39,103 nucleotides of DNA. Origin: Pirellulaceae bacterium. GTDB taxonomy: Bacteria > Planctomycetota > Planctomycetia > Pirellulales > Pirellulaceae. The stretch is from assembly GCA_028066335.1 (NCBI GenBank), contig JALCBQ010000010.1:1-39103 (forward strand), in the 5' to 3' direction. Under the pieces are notes generated by a model, which did not search any database, was not told where the DNA came from, and was given only the letters and a program-made list of their open reading frames with translations. A program made the position numbers and the translations under genes. Of this stretch, positions 24,464 to 33,529 are shown piece by piece (the first letter of the stretch is position 1; every line of letters begins with the position of its first letter).

Positions 24464-25159
24464 CTATTTTTTCTCGGTTATCGCCTGAATAAGAGTTGTC
24501 GGCGAGACCCGGCCACCATGTCCTTTACTAACATTGGCAAAGGTTACTTTATTCTCTTTGTTAACGACAAAAGTTGCAGGATAGGCCGTTTCGAACTCTT
24601 TATCCCAACGAAGGTTATAAAGGTTTGTAAAGTGGTAGTCGCCATCAAGCAACAGCTGATGGCTGGCGGGTAATGTCTCTTTACCAAGTTTTTCACCTGC
24701 CATCTCTTTAAGATCTTTTTTATCACCTGGATAGATGTAAACGACCTTGTGAATGCCGGCCTTTTTCAGGTTCTCTGCCTCATTGAGGAACTGCTGAAAC
24801 TGACGTGTACAAATCGAACAATGGTATCCAGGATAACCTCGCAAAACGACGAGGGCGACATTCCCCCCTTTCGTCAACGAAGAAAAGGTCACCTCCTTAT
24901 CATCGGTACTTTTCAGGGTAAAGTCCTTTGCTGTATCGCCAACCTTGGGGAAAGTGTCGAGCTGGAGTAGACCTCCCTGCTGGTAACTACCCTGCTGACT
25001 CTTACTCTGTTGGTTATCATCCTGGTTATTACCCGACTCGATACTTTGTCCATTCCAGTCCCCACGATGTTCTCCGTGAAGGGCTCCACCATCTATCAAC
25101 TGGCCACCAACTAAGATGATCAAAGTAATAACACCGACTTGTGCGAATATTTTTCTCAT
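24464..25159 (-). CDS. exported redoxin / peroxiredoxin-like protein
   Basis: A 231-residue thioredoxin-fold protein. The N-terminus has a signal peptide or anchor (FAQVGVITLIILVGGQLI), then a Gln/Asn/Ser-rich linker (about 32-65). The AhpC/TSA-like domain follows: VGDTAKDFTLKSTDDKEVTF, VALVVLRGYPGYHCSICTRQF with a CSIC active-site pair, KVVYIYPGDKKDL and a C-terminal cap with TAYPATFVVNKENKVTF. The C-x-x-C suggests thiol peroxidase or disulfide exchange in the periplasm. It has a good ribosome site (GAGGAG) and starts 48 bases after the amidohydrolase stop, so the two are likely co-transcribed. Confidence 0.85.
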   Translation of the reverse strand: MRKIFAQVGVITLIILVGGQLIDGGALHGEHRGDWNGQSIESGNNQDDNQQSKSQQGSYQQGGLLQLDTFPKVGDTAKDFTLKSTDDKEVTFSSLTKGGNVALVVLRGYPGYHCSICTRQFQQFLNEAENLKKAGIHKVVYIYPGDKKDLKEMAGEKLGKETLPASHQLLLDGDYHFTNLYNLRWDKEFETAYPATFVVNKENKVTFANVSKGHGGRVSPTTLIQAITEKK

Positions 25160-25207
25160 TGTCTTCTCTCCTCTTTCAGAAAAGTATTTACCCTATAGAA
25201 GCCCCCA

Positions 25208-26782
25208 CTATCGCCAATCGTCTTCGTCGACAGGGCCGAGTTTTCCCTCGACCTCTTTAAGGAGCTTAGCCGTCTCATAAAGGGTTCCCCCCTTTACAAC
25301 GAGATGAACATTACGAGTGTTCGAAATTTTTTGCAGCGGGTTTCCTTTCACAACGAACAGGTCGGCATATTTCCCCGGCGCGATCGAACCGAACTTTTCA
25401 CTAATACCAAGCGCTTTGGCACCGTTGAGGGTTGCAATTTTGAGTGCTTCCCCTTCGGGTATTCCGGCCCGAACAAAGGTCTCGATTTCTCGATGGGCAA
25501 AAAAGCCGGCCAAAAAGTTACCTTTACTAGGGTGGTCCGTCCCTAGGGTAATTTGACCACCAGCATCAAAAAACCGTTTGATCGTCTTTTGTTTGACAGC
25601 ATAGATTTTTTCGAACTGAGTCGGCCCTCTGGGGGCAGGGCGAGCCCTTTCCTTCTCTTCTTTTTCAGCGATCCATTTTTGGACATAAGGTGTAAAGAAG
25701 CGGCGCTCGTCGGTCCAGTAAGCAAACTCTTCCCCTTTTGGGGTCTCTGATCCGTAGGTCGTTATGGTCGCATCAAAGTAGACACCGTTGTCAATATACT
25801 TTTGTATGACCTCCAATAGTTTTGGATCGTCGGGATCGAGGTTTTGAAGTGAGGCATAAGCCGATCGGCTAGCCGGTAAAAGATCACCTCCGAGAAAATG
25901 CTCAACACGATCGATACCCATTTCGATTGCATCTTGTGGATTTACCGAACCACGTCGTCCTGAATCGAGATGGCCAGTAACAGTCAAGCCGTGAAAATGA
26001 GCCCGCTCAATAAGTGCCTTAAGAGATTCCGGATCGATCCCCTTTGCCTTAAAGCCACCAACACCACGGAGCGCCCAATAGTCGACCTCGTCGTAAATCT
26101 CCTCTTTTGTCGCGTTCCTGTTCCATCCGCGCCGAACAGATCCATAGTAGGGCCCGGTGTTAAAAATTCTGGGGCCGACCCTTCTCCCCTGAATAATATC
26201 TCTCTTGAGAAGAAAAATCCTCTCGGGAAAATATTCGCCAGCGGTAAAGGTACTGGTAACACCGTTGGCAAGGTAGACCGCCGGTATGACGTTTGTCTCT
26301 TCTTGGCGAGTGCGACCGGCGAGGGTTACGTTGTAATGAGCATGGAGATCAAAAATCCCTGGCAGTATATAGTCCTCTTCTGAAAGCTCGACAACGGTTG
26401 CGTTGGGGTACTCTTTTTTGAAATTTGCCAAAGTCTCTTCTTCAGCATTGCGGTCCGAGATACTACCAAAGGTACCACTCGTAATGACAATACCGTGGTT
26501 CTTTTTCATCGTAAGGGTCGGTGTGTCAAAGTAATAACCACCGACAACAAGCATGTCTGTGCTATCTGTGCTATTGGCCGATTTTTTTTCGGGAACATTT
26601 GTGGTAACACTTTCCGTTGTAGGTGTGCCAGTTCCCTTTTCGGCAGTCGTTTGGGTTGCCTTTACCTTTGCCGCCTGCTTTTGGCCCTGAAGACTACCAC
26701 TAAGTAACAGCCCGGCAAAAAGTGGTATTAGAAAAAACAGGTGGAAAAGAGGAGGGCGAGAGGCCTTAAAAAAAGTCGGCAT
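25208..26782 (-). CDS. exported amidohydrolase (imidazolonepropionase/prolidase-like)
   Basis: The best start is ATG 26782, with GGAG 6 bases ahead, giving 524 residues. The signal peptide is LFHLFFLIPLFAGLLLSG followed by SLQG. The metal-dependent hydrolase domain shows the usual ligands: HAH in GIFDLHAHYNV, a possible carboxylated Lys near GGFKAKGIDPE, His in VTGHLDSG, His in VEHFLGGDL, and Asp in LGTDHPSKGN. The C-terminal composite domain ends with FGSIAPGKYADLFVVKGNPL. Such proteins hydrolyse amide or cyclic amide bonds of peptides or catabolites; the substrate is unknown. It is the first gene of a two-gene leftward unit with the redoxin. Confidence 0.88.
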   Translation of the reverse strand: MPTFFKASRPPLFHLFFLIPLFAGLLLSGSLQGQKQAAKVKATQTTAEKGTGTPTTESVTTNVPEKKSANSTDSTDMLVVGGYYFDTPTLTMKKNHGIVITSGTFGSISDRNAEEETLANFKKEYPNATVVELSEEDYILPGIFDLHAHYNVTLAGRTRQEETNVIPAVYLANGVTSTFTAGEYFPERIFLLKRDIIQGRRVGPRIFNTGPYYGSVRRGWNRNATKEEIYDEVDYWALRGVGGFKAKGIDPESLKALIERAHFHGLTVTGHLDSGRRGSVNPQDAIEMGIDRVEHFLGGDLLPASRSAYASLQNLDPDDPKLLEVIQKYIDNGVYFDATITTYGSETPKGEEFAYWTDERRFFTPYVQKWIAEKEEKERARPAPRGPTQFEKIYAVKQKTIKRFFDAGGQITLGTDHPSKGNFLAGFFAHREIETFVRAGIPEGEALKIATLNGAKALGISEKFGSIAPGKYADLFVVKGNPLQKISNTRNVHLVVKGGTLYETAKLLKEVEGKLGPVDEDDWR

Positions 26783-27429
26783 GGGAAACTCCAAAACAAA
26801 GATACAAAAAATCTCTAATAGAGAGAGGGCAAGAGAGCCTTTACATTGCTAACAATGGTCGTTTCTTTGAGAATCGGTACATTCGATCGCTCTTTGGCCA
26901 CAAATGCGACGATCTATAAAAGATAACGGGAAACCCAAAGAATAAAAAGAAATTTATGGAAGGTTTTACAGAAGATATCCAAAAAAGAGGTCGATCGGAA
27001 GCTGCTTGAGACATCTTCTTACCCCCCCTCTTTCCCCCACCTCGAAAGCCGCCCCAAGGCCGAAACCGGTTGTAACAACAGCGGTAACACCACTTTCCCC
27101 AAAAGTGTCGCCTCAGAAGAAATGACCGAACAGAAAGGCTACCTTTAAAAGCGAAAAGAAAGGAGGTATACTGTAGGATGGTGGTTCCTCTTCTTGCCAG
27201 AGGCTATTTTTGCCCGATCGTCTTTGGTTCATTGAGCCTGCGACCATTCTCCCTGTAACCGATCGGTTTCGACAAAAAGCTCCTCCTCCTAAAAGGGCCT
27301 TCATCGGTTTGATTTTCCGAATTAGGTTTTCGGCTTGAGGCCTTGGGGTTTGCGACCCGGTTTTGGTCAATCTTTTGCCCAAACTGCGGTCTCAGATTCC
27401 AGCCCTAAAATTTAAATATTATTAAATAC
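26783..27429. other. 647-base intergenic region between divergent genes
   Basis: No riboswitch signature of the TPP (THI-box) type was found before thiG. A perfect ribosome site AAAGGAGGT (27159-27167) is followed 10 bases later by ATG (27178), opening a 26-codon frame, MVVPLLARGYFCPIVFGSLS and on, to a stop at 27258; it could be a real small peptide or chance. The last 30 bases before thiG are very A/T rich. Confidence 0.4.
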
Positions 27430-28287
27430 ATGGCATCAATACCCCCTCTAAAAATTGGCCCTCATACACTGCAAAGTCGCCTTATCGTCGGCAGCGGAAA
27501 GTATCCAAACTATGAGATTATGAGAGAGTCGATATTGGCAAGTGGTGCCGACTGTTTAACGGTCGCTATTCGCCGAGAAAAACTCTACGACGAAACGGGA
27601 AAGAACATACTCGACTATATCGACTATGAGAAGTTCCTCCTTCTTCCCAACACATCGGGGTGTTACAACGCCGACGACGCCGTCCGAACGGCACATTTAG
27701 GGCGTGAGATATTAAAGGGGCTAGAAAACCCCGGTGCCAATTGGGTCAAGCTAGAGGTTTTGGGTGATCGACGGTCTCTCCTCCCTGATCCGATTGAGAC
27801 CTTGCGCGCTACCGAAAAGCTGGTAGAAGAAGGTTTTTCGGTTCTCTGCTATACCTCTGACGATCCGATTATGGCGCGTCGGTTAAAAAACGCCGGTGCC
27901 GCCGCCGTTATGCCGGCAGGGTCTCCTATCGGTTCGGGGCAAGGCATTTTAAATCCTAATAACATAAAGATTTGTCTAGAGTATCTAAAACAGGACGACC
28001 CTCATTACCCTGTAATCCTTGATGCTGGCGTCGGGACGGCAAGCGATGCGGCCAAAGCGATGGAGCTCGGTCTCGATGGCGTTTTGCTCAATACCGCTTT
28101 AGCACACGCCAACGATCCAGTCCAAATGGCCTCAAGCATGAAAATGGCCGTCGCAGCAGGTTACCTCGCCCGAAAAAGTGGCAGAATGGAAAAACAACTT
28201 TACGCCAATGCCAGCAGTCCATCGGAGGGTCTCCTTCCCACTTCAGAGACACAAAACAGGGCGCGGCCGTCCCGTCTTCATCGATAG
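27430..28287 (+). CDS. thiG: thiazole synthase
   Basis: ThiG forms the thiazole phosphate moiety of thiamine from deoxyxylulose phosphate, dehydroglycine and ThiS thiocarboxylate, in the cytoplasm. The (beta/alpha)8 pattern and motifs are clear: [102 protein letters not shown] and [15 protein letters not shown] (each short block). The Lys that forms the Schiff base lies in WVKLEVLGD. The length of 285 residues includes about 25 extra C-terminal residues (Ser/Pro/Arg rich). It converges on thiS, its partner gene. Confidence 0.97.
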   Translation: MASIPPLKIGPHTLQSRLIVGSGKYPNYEIMRESILASGADCLTVAIRREKLYDETGKNILDYIDYEKFLLLPNTSGCYNADDAVRTAHLGREILKGLENPGANWVKLEVLGDRRSLLPDPIETLRATEKLVEEGFSVLCYTSDDPIMARRLKNAGAAAVMPAGSPIGSGQGILNPNNIKICLEYLKQDDPHYPVILDAGVGTASDAAKAMELGLDGVLLNTALAHANDPVQMASSMKMAVAAGYLARKSGRMEKQLYANASSPSEGLLPTSETQNRARPSRLHR

Positions 28288-28373
28288 TTTTTCAGCCTTA
28301 TTTTCAAACTCAATAGGACCTTCCGATAGAAGTTGCATTTGAGCAGAGAGGTATCGATAAAGATACTCGTCAA

Positions 28374-28574
28374 TTATCCCCCACCGACAAAGGAGACGAT
28401 CTCTATGGAATCTCCCTCAATTAAAACGGTTGTGTCGTGTGCTTCGCGTGGTACGAGCTGACTATTTCGCTCTACGGCGACCATAGCCCTCTCCTTTTTC
28501 ATTTCAGCGAGAAGGTCGGCGACTGTTTTTTCAGAAGTTACTTTGTAATTTTCGCCATTGACGACAATATTCAT
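28374..28574 (-). CDS. thiS: thiamine sulfur-carrier protein
   Basis: ThiS delivers sulfur to ThiG as a C-terminal thiocarboxylate. The start at ATG 28574 gives 66 residues, typical of the family: [34 protein letters not shown], and the essential C-terminal Gly-Gly (FVGGG at the end). The open frame runs further upstream to 28643, but those codons look non-coding. An AAGG lies a few bases before the chosen ATG. The usual gene order is thiS-thiG on one strand; here it is on the opposite strand, tail to tail, with an 86-base gap. Confidence 0.93.
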   Translation of the reverse strand: MNIVVNGENYKVTSEKTVADLLAEMKKERAMVAVERNSQLVPREAHDTTVLIEGDSIEIVSFVGGG

Positions 28575-28762
28575 CGGCCTTGTCCACTTTTGTTTTTTCT
28601 GAATTTCTGTCGAAATATACCGACAGATTTGCTTTCGATCCATTCTATCTCACCTGGGGCGATTGGTCGAGGCTTTCATTTTTCTAAAGGGATTCTTGCC
28701 ACCAGGAAAACGATCTGTTTTTAACCCGCCAAAGATGTCTCTACCACTTTCTGACAATGGGG

Positions 28763-30910
28763 CTATTCATTTTCGTCGAGAATGTCACCAAAACTATGAT
28801 CGCCATAGAGGATTGGGCTGGTGACTGTTTTTAAACCTTGGGCGGGGACCCCTGTTTGCACCTCATTAAAATAATCCAGAAGTTTTCCAAGAAGAATTGG
28901 TTTTTTTATAAAGTGATCAAACCCCTTGTCTTCATAAGTATCCTTCTCATAGACATCGAAAAAGGCCGAGGTGCCTATAATCTTTCCTGTGCAACCGATT
29001 TCGCGAATCCTCTTTGTCGCTTCGATTCCGTCCATAACGGGCATCTTTATATCCATAAAAATATAAGAGAATGGTTCTTTATTTTTCAAAGATTCTTCAA
29101 CTGCCCGAACGGCATCAAGTCCATTGGCGACTACGGTTACAGTGGCACCAAGAGGCTCGAGAATTTTTTTCAGTATTTTCTGATTATCATCGATATCGTC
29201 AGCGACTAAAACGGAGCCGATAGGCTCAATAGGCAGAACCTCTTTTTCTTCTTCATGATCAGAAATGCCTTCGAAAACAGAGTTTGTGGAATAATTTTTA
29301 AGCTCTGGCTGATTGATATTAAGATTTCGCCAACAACCAATTTTCTCATACAACTCATTTCGGTTAATCGGTTTGGTCAGATAGTCATCACATCCGGCGT
29401 TTAGACATTTATCACGGTCCCCTTGCATTGCATGGGCAGTCAACGCAATAATTGGGCGGGAGAACCCCAGGCCCCTGAGGTTTCTAGCGGCAGTATAACC
29501 ATCCATAACGGGCATTTGCATATCCATGAGTATTACTTCATAACATTTCTTTTCTTCTTCGGCTTGCAATATTTTTTCTATTGCTATTTTCCCATTTTCA
29601 GCGAGGTCGACCGTTGCGCCCGCTTTTTTCAACAACACCGTTAATAGACGCTGGTTATCCGGTCCATCTTCGACGAGTAGTATACGGCAGGCAAGTGCCT
29701 CCTGCTGTGATAACTTCCCCTGGTGTCCCTGTATTGAGTCAGGTCCAGCATCAAAGACTTCGGTTACCGTCTCTGAATCGACTGGTTCTGTCGGTAAAAG
29801 GACCGAAAAAGAGGTCCCCATCGTTGGTAAGCTTTCGACATGAATCTTCCCCTCCATCTGATCGACGAGCTTACGGGTAATTGCCATTCCCAGGCCGGTA
29901 CCACCAAACTCTCGTGTCGTTGAAGTATCAGCCTGAGTAAATGGCTGAAAGAGTTTAGCCTGCTGCTTGGCCGTCATGCCAATCCCGGTATCTGAAACCG
30001 ATACATATAAATAATCGCTACCCTCTCGTGTCATTGTCGATGCGATGAATTGGATTTGACCATTGCTGGTAAACTTTATAGCATTGCTAAGCAGGTTAAT
30101 TAAAATTTGTCGGAATCGAACTGGATCGGTTACCATGCTTTCAGGCAGGTCTGCATAGTCAAAGACAAAGGATAAATCCTTTTCGGTCGCCCTGTTTTTC
30201 ATGAGGAGTATGACCTCCTTTATAAGTTGCTTTGGATTACAGATCATCCATTCGGCCTGTAGTTTTCCTGCCTCAATTTTTGAAAGATCGAGTATATCAT
30301 TAATGAGCTGAGTAAGATAATGGCCATTTCTTCGGATGGTCGCTATTGCATCGCGTCCTTCTTGTGGCGCTTTCTTCATAACCTCCATATTTCCAAGGAG
30401 CTCGGTAAATCCCAAAATCGCCGTCATTGGCGATCGTATTTCGTGGCTCATATTCGCAAGAAAGTCGCTTTTTGCCTGGGTAGCCGCCTCAGCACGTTCT
30501 TTAGAAGAACGGAGTTCCCTAACCATAAAATAGGCCTCAATAGCACGCATGGCACGAATGCGGACGACCTCATTAAGAAACGGCTTTGTAATATAGTCGA
30601 CCGCACCGAGTTTGAACCCCTCAATAATCGATCGGTCTCTTTGTGTTGATGTGATAACAACAATTGGTATCTCGGAATACCGATCTATTTGTTTGACCCT
30701 GCCAAGAAACTCCATCCCCCCCATGGCAGGCATTTCAAGAGCAAGAAGTATTAGAGCCGGAAGATCGCTCTCCTCCATCTTTTCGAGAAGCTCAAGCCCC
30801 TCTTTGCCATTTTCAGATTCAACAATTTCATACCCGTCGGGTGCTAGTGCATCTTTTAGCCCTGTACGGATAAGATGAGAATCATCGATAATTAATACCG
30901 TTGCTGTCAT
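28763..30910 (-). CDS. hybrid histidine kinase: receiver-kinase-receiver-receiver
   Basis: A 715-residue soluble multidomain signalling protein. Domains: receiver 1 (1-125), HisKA with the phospho-accepting His156 ([10 protein letters not shown]), HATPase (about 255-385, with NAIKF, SDTGIGM and GTGLGMAI boxes), receiver 2 (408-528, Asp463 in [10 protein letters not shown]) and receiver 3 (566-683, Asp620 in [10 protein letters not shown]). Receiver 1 has the other conserved residues (Asp9-Asp10, Thr87, Lys109) but Ala57 in place of the phosphoacceptor Asp, so it cannot be phosphorylated at that site. No membrane helix or sensor domain is seen, so input may come through receiver 1. No Hpt domain is visible. 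Start ATG 30910 is preceded by AAAAGGGGC. Confidence 0.95.
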   Translation of the reverse strand: MTATVLIIDDSHLIRTGLKDALAPDGYEIVESENGKEGLELLEKMEESDLPALILLALEMPAMGGMEFLGRVKQIDRYSEIPIVVITSTQRDRSIIEGFKLGAVDYITKPFLNEVVRIRAMRAIEAYFMVRELRSSKERAEAATQAKSDFLANMSHEIRSPMTAILGFTELLGNMEVMKKAPQEGRDAIATIRRNGHYLTQLINDILDLSKIEAGKLQAEWMICNPKQLIKEVILLMKNRATEKDLSFVFDYADLPESMVTDPVRFRQILINLLSNAIKFTSNGQIQFIASTMTREGSDYLYVSVSDTGIGMTAKQQAKLFQPFTQADTSTTREFGGTGLGMAITRKLVDQMEGKIHVESLPTMGTSFSVLLPTEPVDSETVTEVFDAGPDSIQGHQGKLSQQEALACRILLVEDGPDNQRLLTVLLKKAGATVDLAENGKIAIEKILQAEEEKKCYEVILMDMQMPVMDGYTAARNLRGLGFSRPIIALTAHAMQGDRDKCLNAGCDDYLTKPINRNELYEKIGCWRNLNINQPELKNYSTNSVFEGISDHEEEKEVLPIEPIGSVLVADDIDDNQKILKKILEPLGATVTVVANGLDAVRAVEESLKNKEPFSYIFMDIKMPVMDGIEATKRIREIGCTGKIIGTSAFFDVYEKDTYEDKGFDHFIKKPILLGKLLDYFNEVQTGVPAQGLKTVTSPILYGDHSFGDILDENE

Positions 30911-31304
30911 CGGTTTATGCCCCTTTTGCCCCCTAGATCGTATCTAGTTCAACAATAAACCTGTTCAGTAAATGGATTGCCTTCTCTTAAGAATAGGTCT
31001 GTACTCGGTGCGATAAAACACCAGTAAACCTTTGGAATGCGAGGTTTCCCCTCCCCCTTCTTCACAAACTTTTTTTGGGCCTTCGCTTATACCCTTAAAG
31101 TAGTAGAAGGATAATCCAAGGATAGCTCCCTCTTTGAAAATAGGTGACATTATTTCTTTTGGAGAAGGTGTAAATTGTTGGAAATTCTAATGCACAAAAC
31201 AGCCCTTTTCCAAAACCTTCTGCAATCAATGGTTAAGATCGCTACAGCCCTACCGCGGGCCTCCCCTCCTTGAGAATTTAGGCAGAGAAACAAGCAGGAA
31301 GTTC
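30911..31304. other. 394-base region between host kinase and phage-type genes
   Basis: No gene is convincing. The hybrid kinase promoter should lie here on the minus strand, and this is the likely boundary zone of the phage-type element. No direct repeat that could be an attachment core was identified. Confidence 0.35.
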
Positions 31305-31625
31305 ATGCACAATATCCAGAACAAAAGCAACAACACTCCCCCACAAGTTGTGGGTAGATCCCCATTGTTTTGTTTAGTGTACTGTTGTATACTTATTTCA
31401 TCTTCGCTCCTTCCCCTTTACCACACGCCCGATCTTAATATGCAGACAGAAGGAAGGCTGGTTAAAGGTGAGAAAATAGGTGGTGAACGAGAAAATAAAT
31501 TTTTTTTAAAACTAGACCACTCGTCCAATAGAATTGTCCTCTGTGGTAATATTACCACACCAGAAAGCCCCACGATTGTATGGATTGTGTGTTTAGATAA
31601 CAAATTCTGTAAGAATGCAGAATGA
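31305..31625 (+). CDS. doubtful small protein with one membrane segment
   Basis: A 106-codon frame with AGGAAG three bases before the ATG. The product has one hydrophobic stretch (FCLVYCCILISSSLLPL) and several Cys. It shows no recognisable motif, and part of it overlaps an 18-base perfect palindrome (31542-31559). Its place just before the regulator gene fits an early small phage gene, but it could be non-coding. Confidence 0.25.
   Translation: MHNIQNKSNNTPPQVVGRSPLFCLVYCCILISSSLLPLYHTPDLNMQTEGRLVKGEKIGGERENKFFLKLDHSSNRIVLCGNITTPESPTIVWIVCLDNKFCKNAE
31542..31559. promoter_or_regulatory. perfect 18-base palindrome
   Basis: TGTGGTAAT-ATTACCACA is a perfect inverted repeat with no loop, 120 bases upstream of the regulator gene. 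It is a good candidate operator. Confidence 0.5.
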
Positions 31626-31631
31626 TAATTG

Positions 31632-31663
31632 CAGCAATATCAGTATAGGAAATGTTATTGCTG
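31632..31663. promoter_or_regulatory. inverted repeat immediately before the regulator gene
   Basis: CAGCAATA (31632-31639) and TATTGCTG (31656-31663) flank 16 bases and end just before the ribosome site of the next gene. It may be an operator or a hairpin affecting translation. Confidence 0.4.
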
Positions 31664-31679
31664 AGAAAGGCAACAACAA

Positions 31680-32105
31680 ATGTTAACTCCAGAGCAGATT
31701 GAAAGAATCCTGCGATTGGCAGAAGATGGTGAAAAACAGCGTGCAATTAGCCGTATTACTGGCCACGCACGCGATACAATCAGGTCTATCATTAAGAAAA
31801 ATAATTTGGGCGAAATATGGGCACGTCGTCCCGAAAGCACAAAAGAGTTTTTCTCCAAAGATAAACCACCCAGACGGTGCAAAAAATGTGGACGAATGGT
31901 CCACTTACCTTGTCTTGCCTGTCACCTTGAAGCGATCAAAAAAGAGGAGCGTCTCCGCAAAGCACCAGAGACCCTCTCCGATGAAGAGAAGCGCAGGAGA
32001 AAGAATCAAACGATTCAATCGCGCCTTCTACAAAAAGAGAATGACCTACCCACGCCGAAAAATTCCAATCTTTCAAAAACAAACTATCGCTTTGACATCT
32101 CATAA
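31680..32105 (+). CDS. helix-turn-helix / zinc-ribbon DNA-binding regulator
   Basis: A 141-residue protein. The N-terminus is a resolvase/Hin-type helix-turn-helix: TPEQIERILRLAEDGEKQRAISRITGHARDTIRSIIKK, read in parts, with the turn around ISRITGHARDT. Next is a four-Cys zinc-binding motif (CKKCGRMVHLPCLAC, a C-x2-C-x7-C-x2-C pattern). The C-terminal 50 residues are highly charged and probably disordered. This is the type of protein often found in planctomycete mobile elements. As the first clear gene of the phage-like element it is a likely transcriptional regulator of it. GAGAAAGG lies about 10 bases before the ATG. There is no catalytic Ser or Tyr recombinase domain. Confidence 0.75.
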   Translation: MLTPEQIERILRLAEDGEKQRAISRITGHARDTIRSIIKKNNLGEIWARRPESTKEFFSKDKPPRRCKKCGRMVHLPCLACHLEAIKKEERLRKAPETLSDEEKRRRKNQTIQSRLLQKENDLPTPKNSNLSKTNYRFDIS

Positions 32106-32160
32106 GTGTAGATATTTTCTAGTATTACTCTAATTTCCCAGAAATCTCATGGAGGATTCA

Positions 32161-32331
32161 ATGCTTATTTTATCGAGAAAAAAAGGTGAGCAAATTCATC
32201 TTGGCAAGGACATCGTTTTGACCGTTTCCAATATTGGGAATAGCCGTGTCTTTATAGGTGTTCAGGCACCCAAAGATCTCCCCATCTTACGATCAGAGCT
32301 TCTAACAAGGAAGGAACAAGACGGCTCCTGA
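32161..32331 (+). CDS. csrA: CsrA-type RNA-binding regulator
   Basis: CsrA dimers bind GGA motifs in mRNA leaders and control translation. The product has the family core: MLILSRKKGEQI, LTVSNIGNSRVFIGVQAPKD and LPILRSELL, with the conserved Arg44-type residue in ILRSEL. The start at ATG 32161 (56 residues) is preferred because GGAGGA lies 4 bases upstream; the alternative ATG 32149 is part of that site. The leader around GGAGGA can form a four-base stem (AATC/GATT), so autoregulation by its own product is possible. It sits in the phage-like region between the regulator and a terminator at 32383-32431, which is unusual for a core regulator. Confidence 0.9.
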   Translation: MLILSRKKGEQIHLGKDIVLTVSNIGNSRVFIGVQAPKDLPILRSELLTRKEQDGS

Positions 32332-32382
32332 AATGAACCCCAATGCACATGGCTATTGTAGTCCATACTGGGTCTGACAAGT

Positions 32383-32431
32383 AAAGGGTAGCTGGTAAAT
32401 GACTTCATTAAAGTATGCCGCTACCTTTTTT
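32383..32431 (+). terminator. probable terminator of csrA
   Basis: AAAGGGTAGC (from 32383) pairs with GCTACCTTTT (around 32420-32429) through GGTAGC/GCTACC plus a G-T pair and A-T pairs. The loop is long (about 27 bases) and a T-run follows. It is a weak but plausible intrinsic terminator. Confidence 0.5.
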
Positions 32432-32555
32432 ATATACTAAAACCATTCTTTGGCTTATTAGCCCGCCCCTCTTTGTGTCAGGAAGAATGGTAGATATTTC
32501 TACCTTGAGCATGAGAGCGATCGACATATAGCCGATTCAAGATTTATCATGGCTA

Positions 32556-33440
32556 TTATGGATTCTCGTTTTCCTGAAAATATTTTAACAACAACGTTCG
32601 CACGACCCCCTTGGCGCCACGCTCAGAGAGTCGCTTATAATAAAATGGTGAGTCGCTAAAGGCCAGTTTTCCTATCTCGCACAAATCTTTTCGACTCATT
32701 TTGTCAAGAGTCGCTCCATATTTCTCTTCAAGATTGTTCTGGGCTGATTGTATTTTTTCTCGACGTTTCTCACCTTCAGCCCGATCTGCCAGCGCCTTTT
32801 GCAATGTCGCCTTTCGCTTGTTCATCTTCTCAATCGCCAGAAATTCAGGGTTCATTGGAGGCCACCCCTCCTCAATCGGCACCTCGGGATCGATCTTTGC
32901 AATTCGCCAGTAAAGGGCACCAGCACGCCATGCGCCGGCATGCTTATGGTAATAATTTAAAAGATCTTCGAGGATCTCATACGTGTAATTTCTCTCAAAA
33001 GATTCCTCAAGTAAACTGCGGGCCGTCGTAACTCCTACTTTTGAAAATCTTATACGAAGGTTTTCAAATTTCTCCTCTACGGAGTCTAGATTCTTATCTT
33101 TGGTATGTTTTTTATTGTGTAAGTTTTCGGCCTTCTTCTCTCTCTCTTTAAGGTATTTTTCGTACTCTTCCTGCGAATCGATATATTCCTTTTGATCGCG
33201 CATCGGCTCTTCGACCGTGTACACTTTTTTTACCGGCCCAAGTGGTGTTAAAGGGGCATCATAACCTTTTCCGTTACCACCCTCTGCCAACCTGGGGTAT
33301 AAGCGATCAATGTGGTGGTCGCTATCATGAAACATTTCTTCTGAAATTTCGGGAATTTCTGACATTTTCTCCCTTTTTGAGGCGATTTTTTCACGATTTT
33401 CTCTCATTTTTCCACCTTTATTTTGTATTTTTTTCTCCAT
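32556..33440 (-). CDS. charged hypothetical protein of the phage-like element
   Basis: The frame gives 294 residues, but three ATGs in the same frame (33440, 33407, 33365) each have a purine-rich site: AGAGAGAG, AAAGGTGG and AAAAGGGAG respectively. The third is strongest and would give 269 residues. The first 110 residues are charged and partly disordered. The core (about 115-200) reads ENLRIRFSKVGVTTARSLLEESF and YEILEDLLNYYHKHAGAWRAGALYWRIAK (in parts), a helical pattern with Trp. A C-terminal helical stretch ends in VVRTLLLKYFQ. I know no family. It lies downstream of the winged-helix protein on the same strand, so a replication or regulatory partner is a reasonable guess. Confidence 0.6.
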   Translation of the reverse strand: MEKKIQNKGGKMRENREKIASKREKMSEIPEISEEMFHDSDHHIDRLYPRLAEGGNGKGYDAPLTPLGPVKKVYTVEEPMRDQKEYIDSQEEYEKYLKEREKKAENLHNKKHTKDKNLDSVEEKFENLRIRFSKVGVTTARSLLEESFERNYTYEILEDLLNYYHKHAGAWRAGALYWRIAKIDPEVPIEEGWPPMNPEFLAIEKMNKRKATLQKALADRAEGEKRREKIQSAQNNLEEKYGATLDKMSRKDLCEIGKLAFSDSPFYYKRLSERGAKGVVRTLLLKYFQENENP

Positions 33441-33529
33441 GGTTTTCTACTCTCTCTCTTCACTTCTTAATAAGTTAGTTAGTAGATAATATATTATTAA
33501 AGACTCTATTAAATAAAATAGTGTTACTA

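Noticed and set aside
26783..27429. TPP riboswitch before thiG
   Set aside because: No THI-box core motif could be found by eye.
31542..31559. Geminivirus-like rolling-circle origin
   Set aside because: Only the nine-base core matches; no Rep gene with HUH motif is present in the window.
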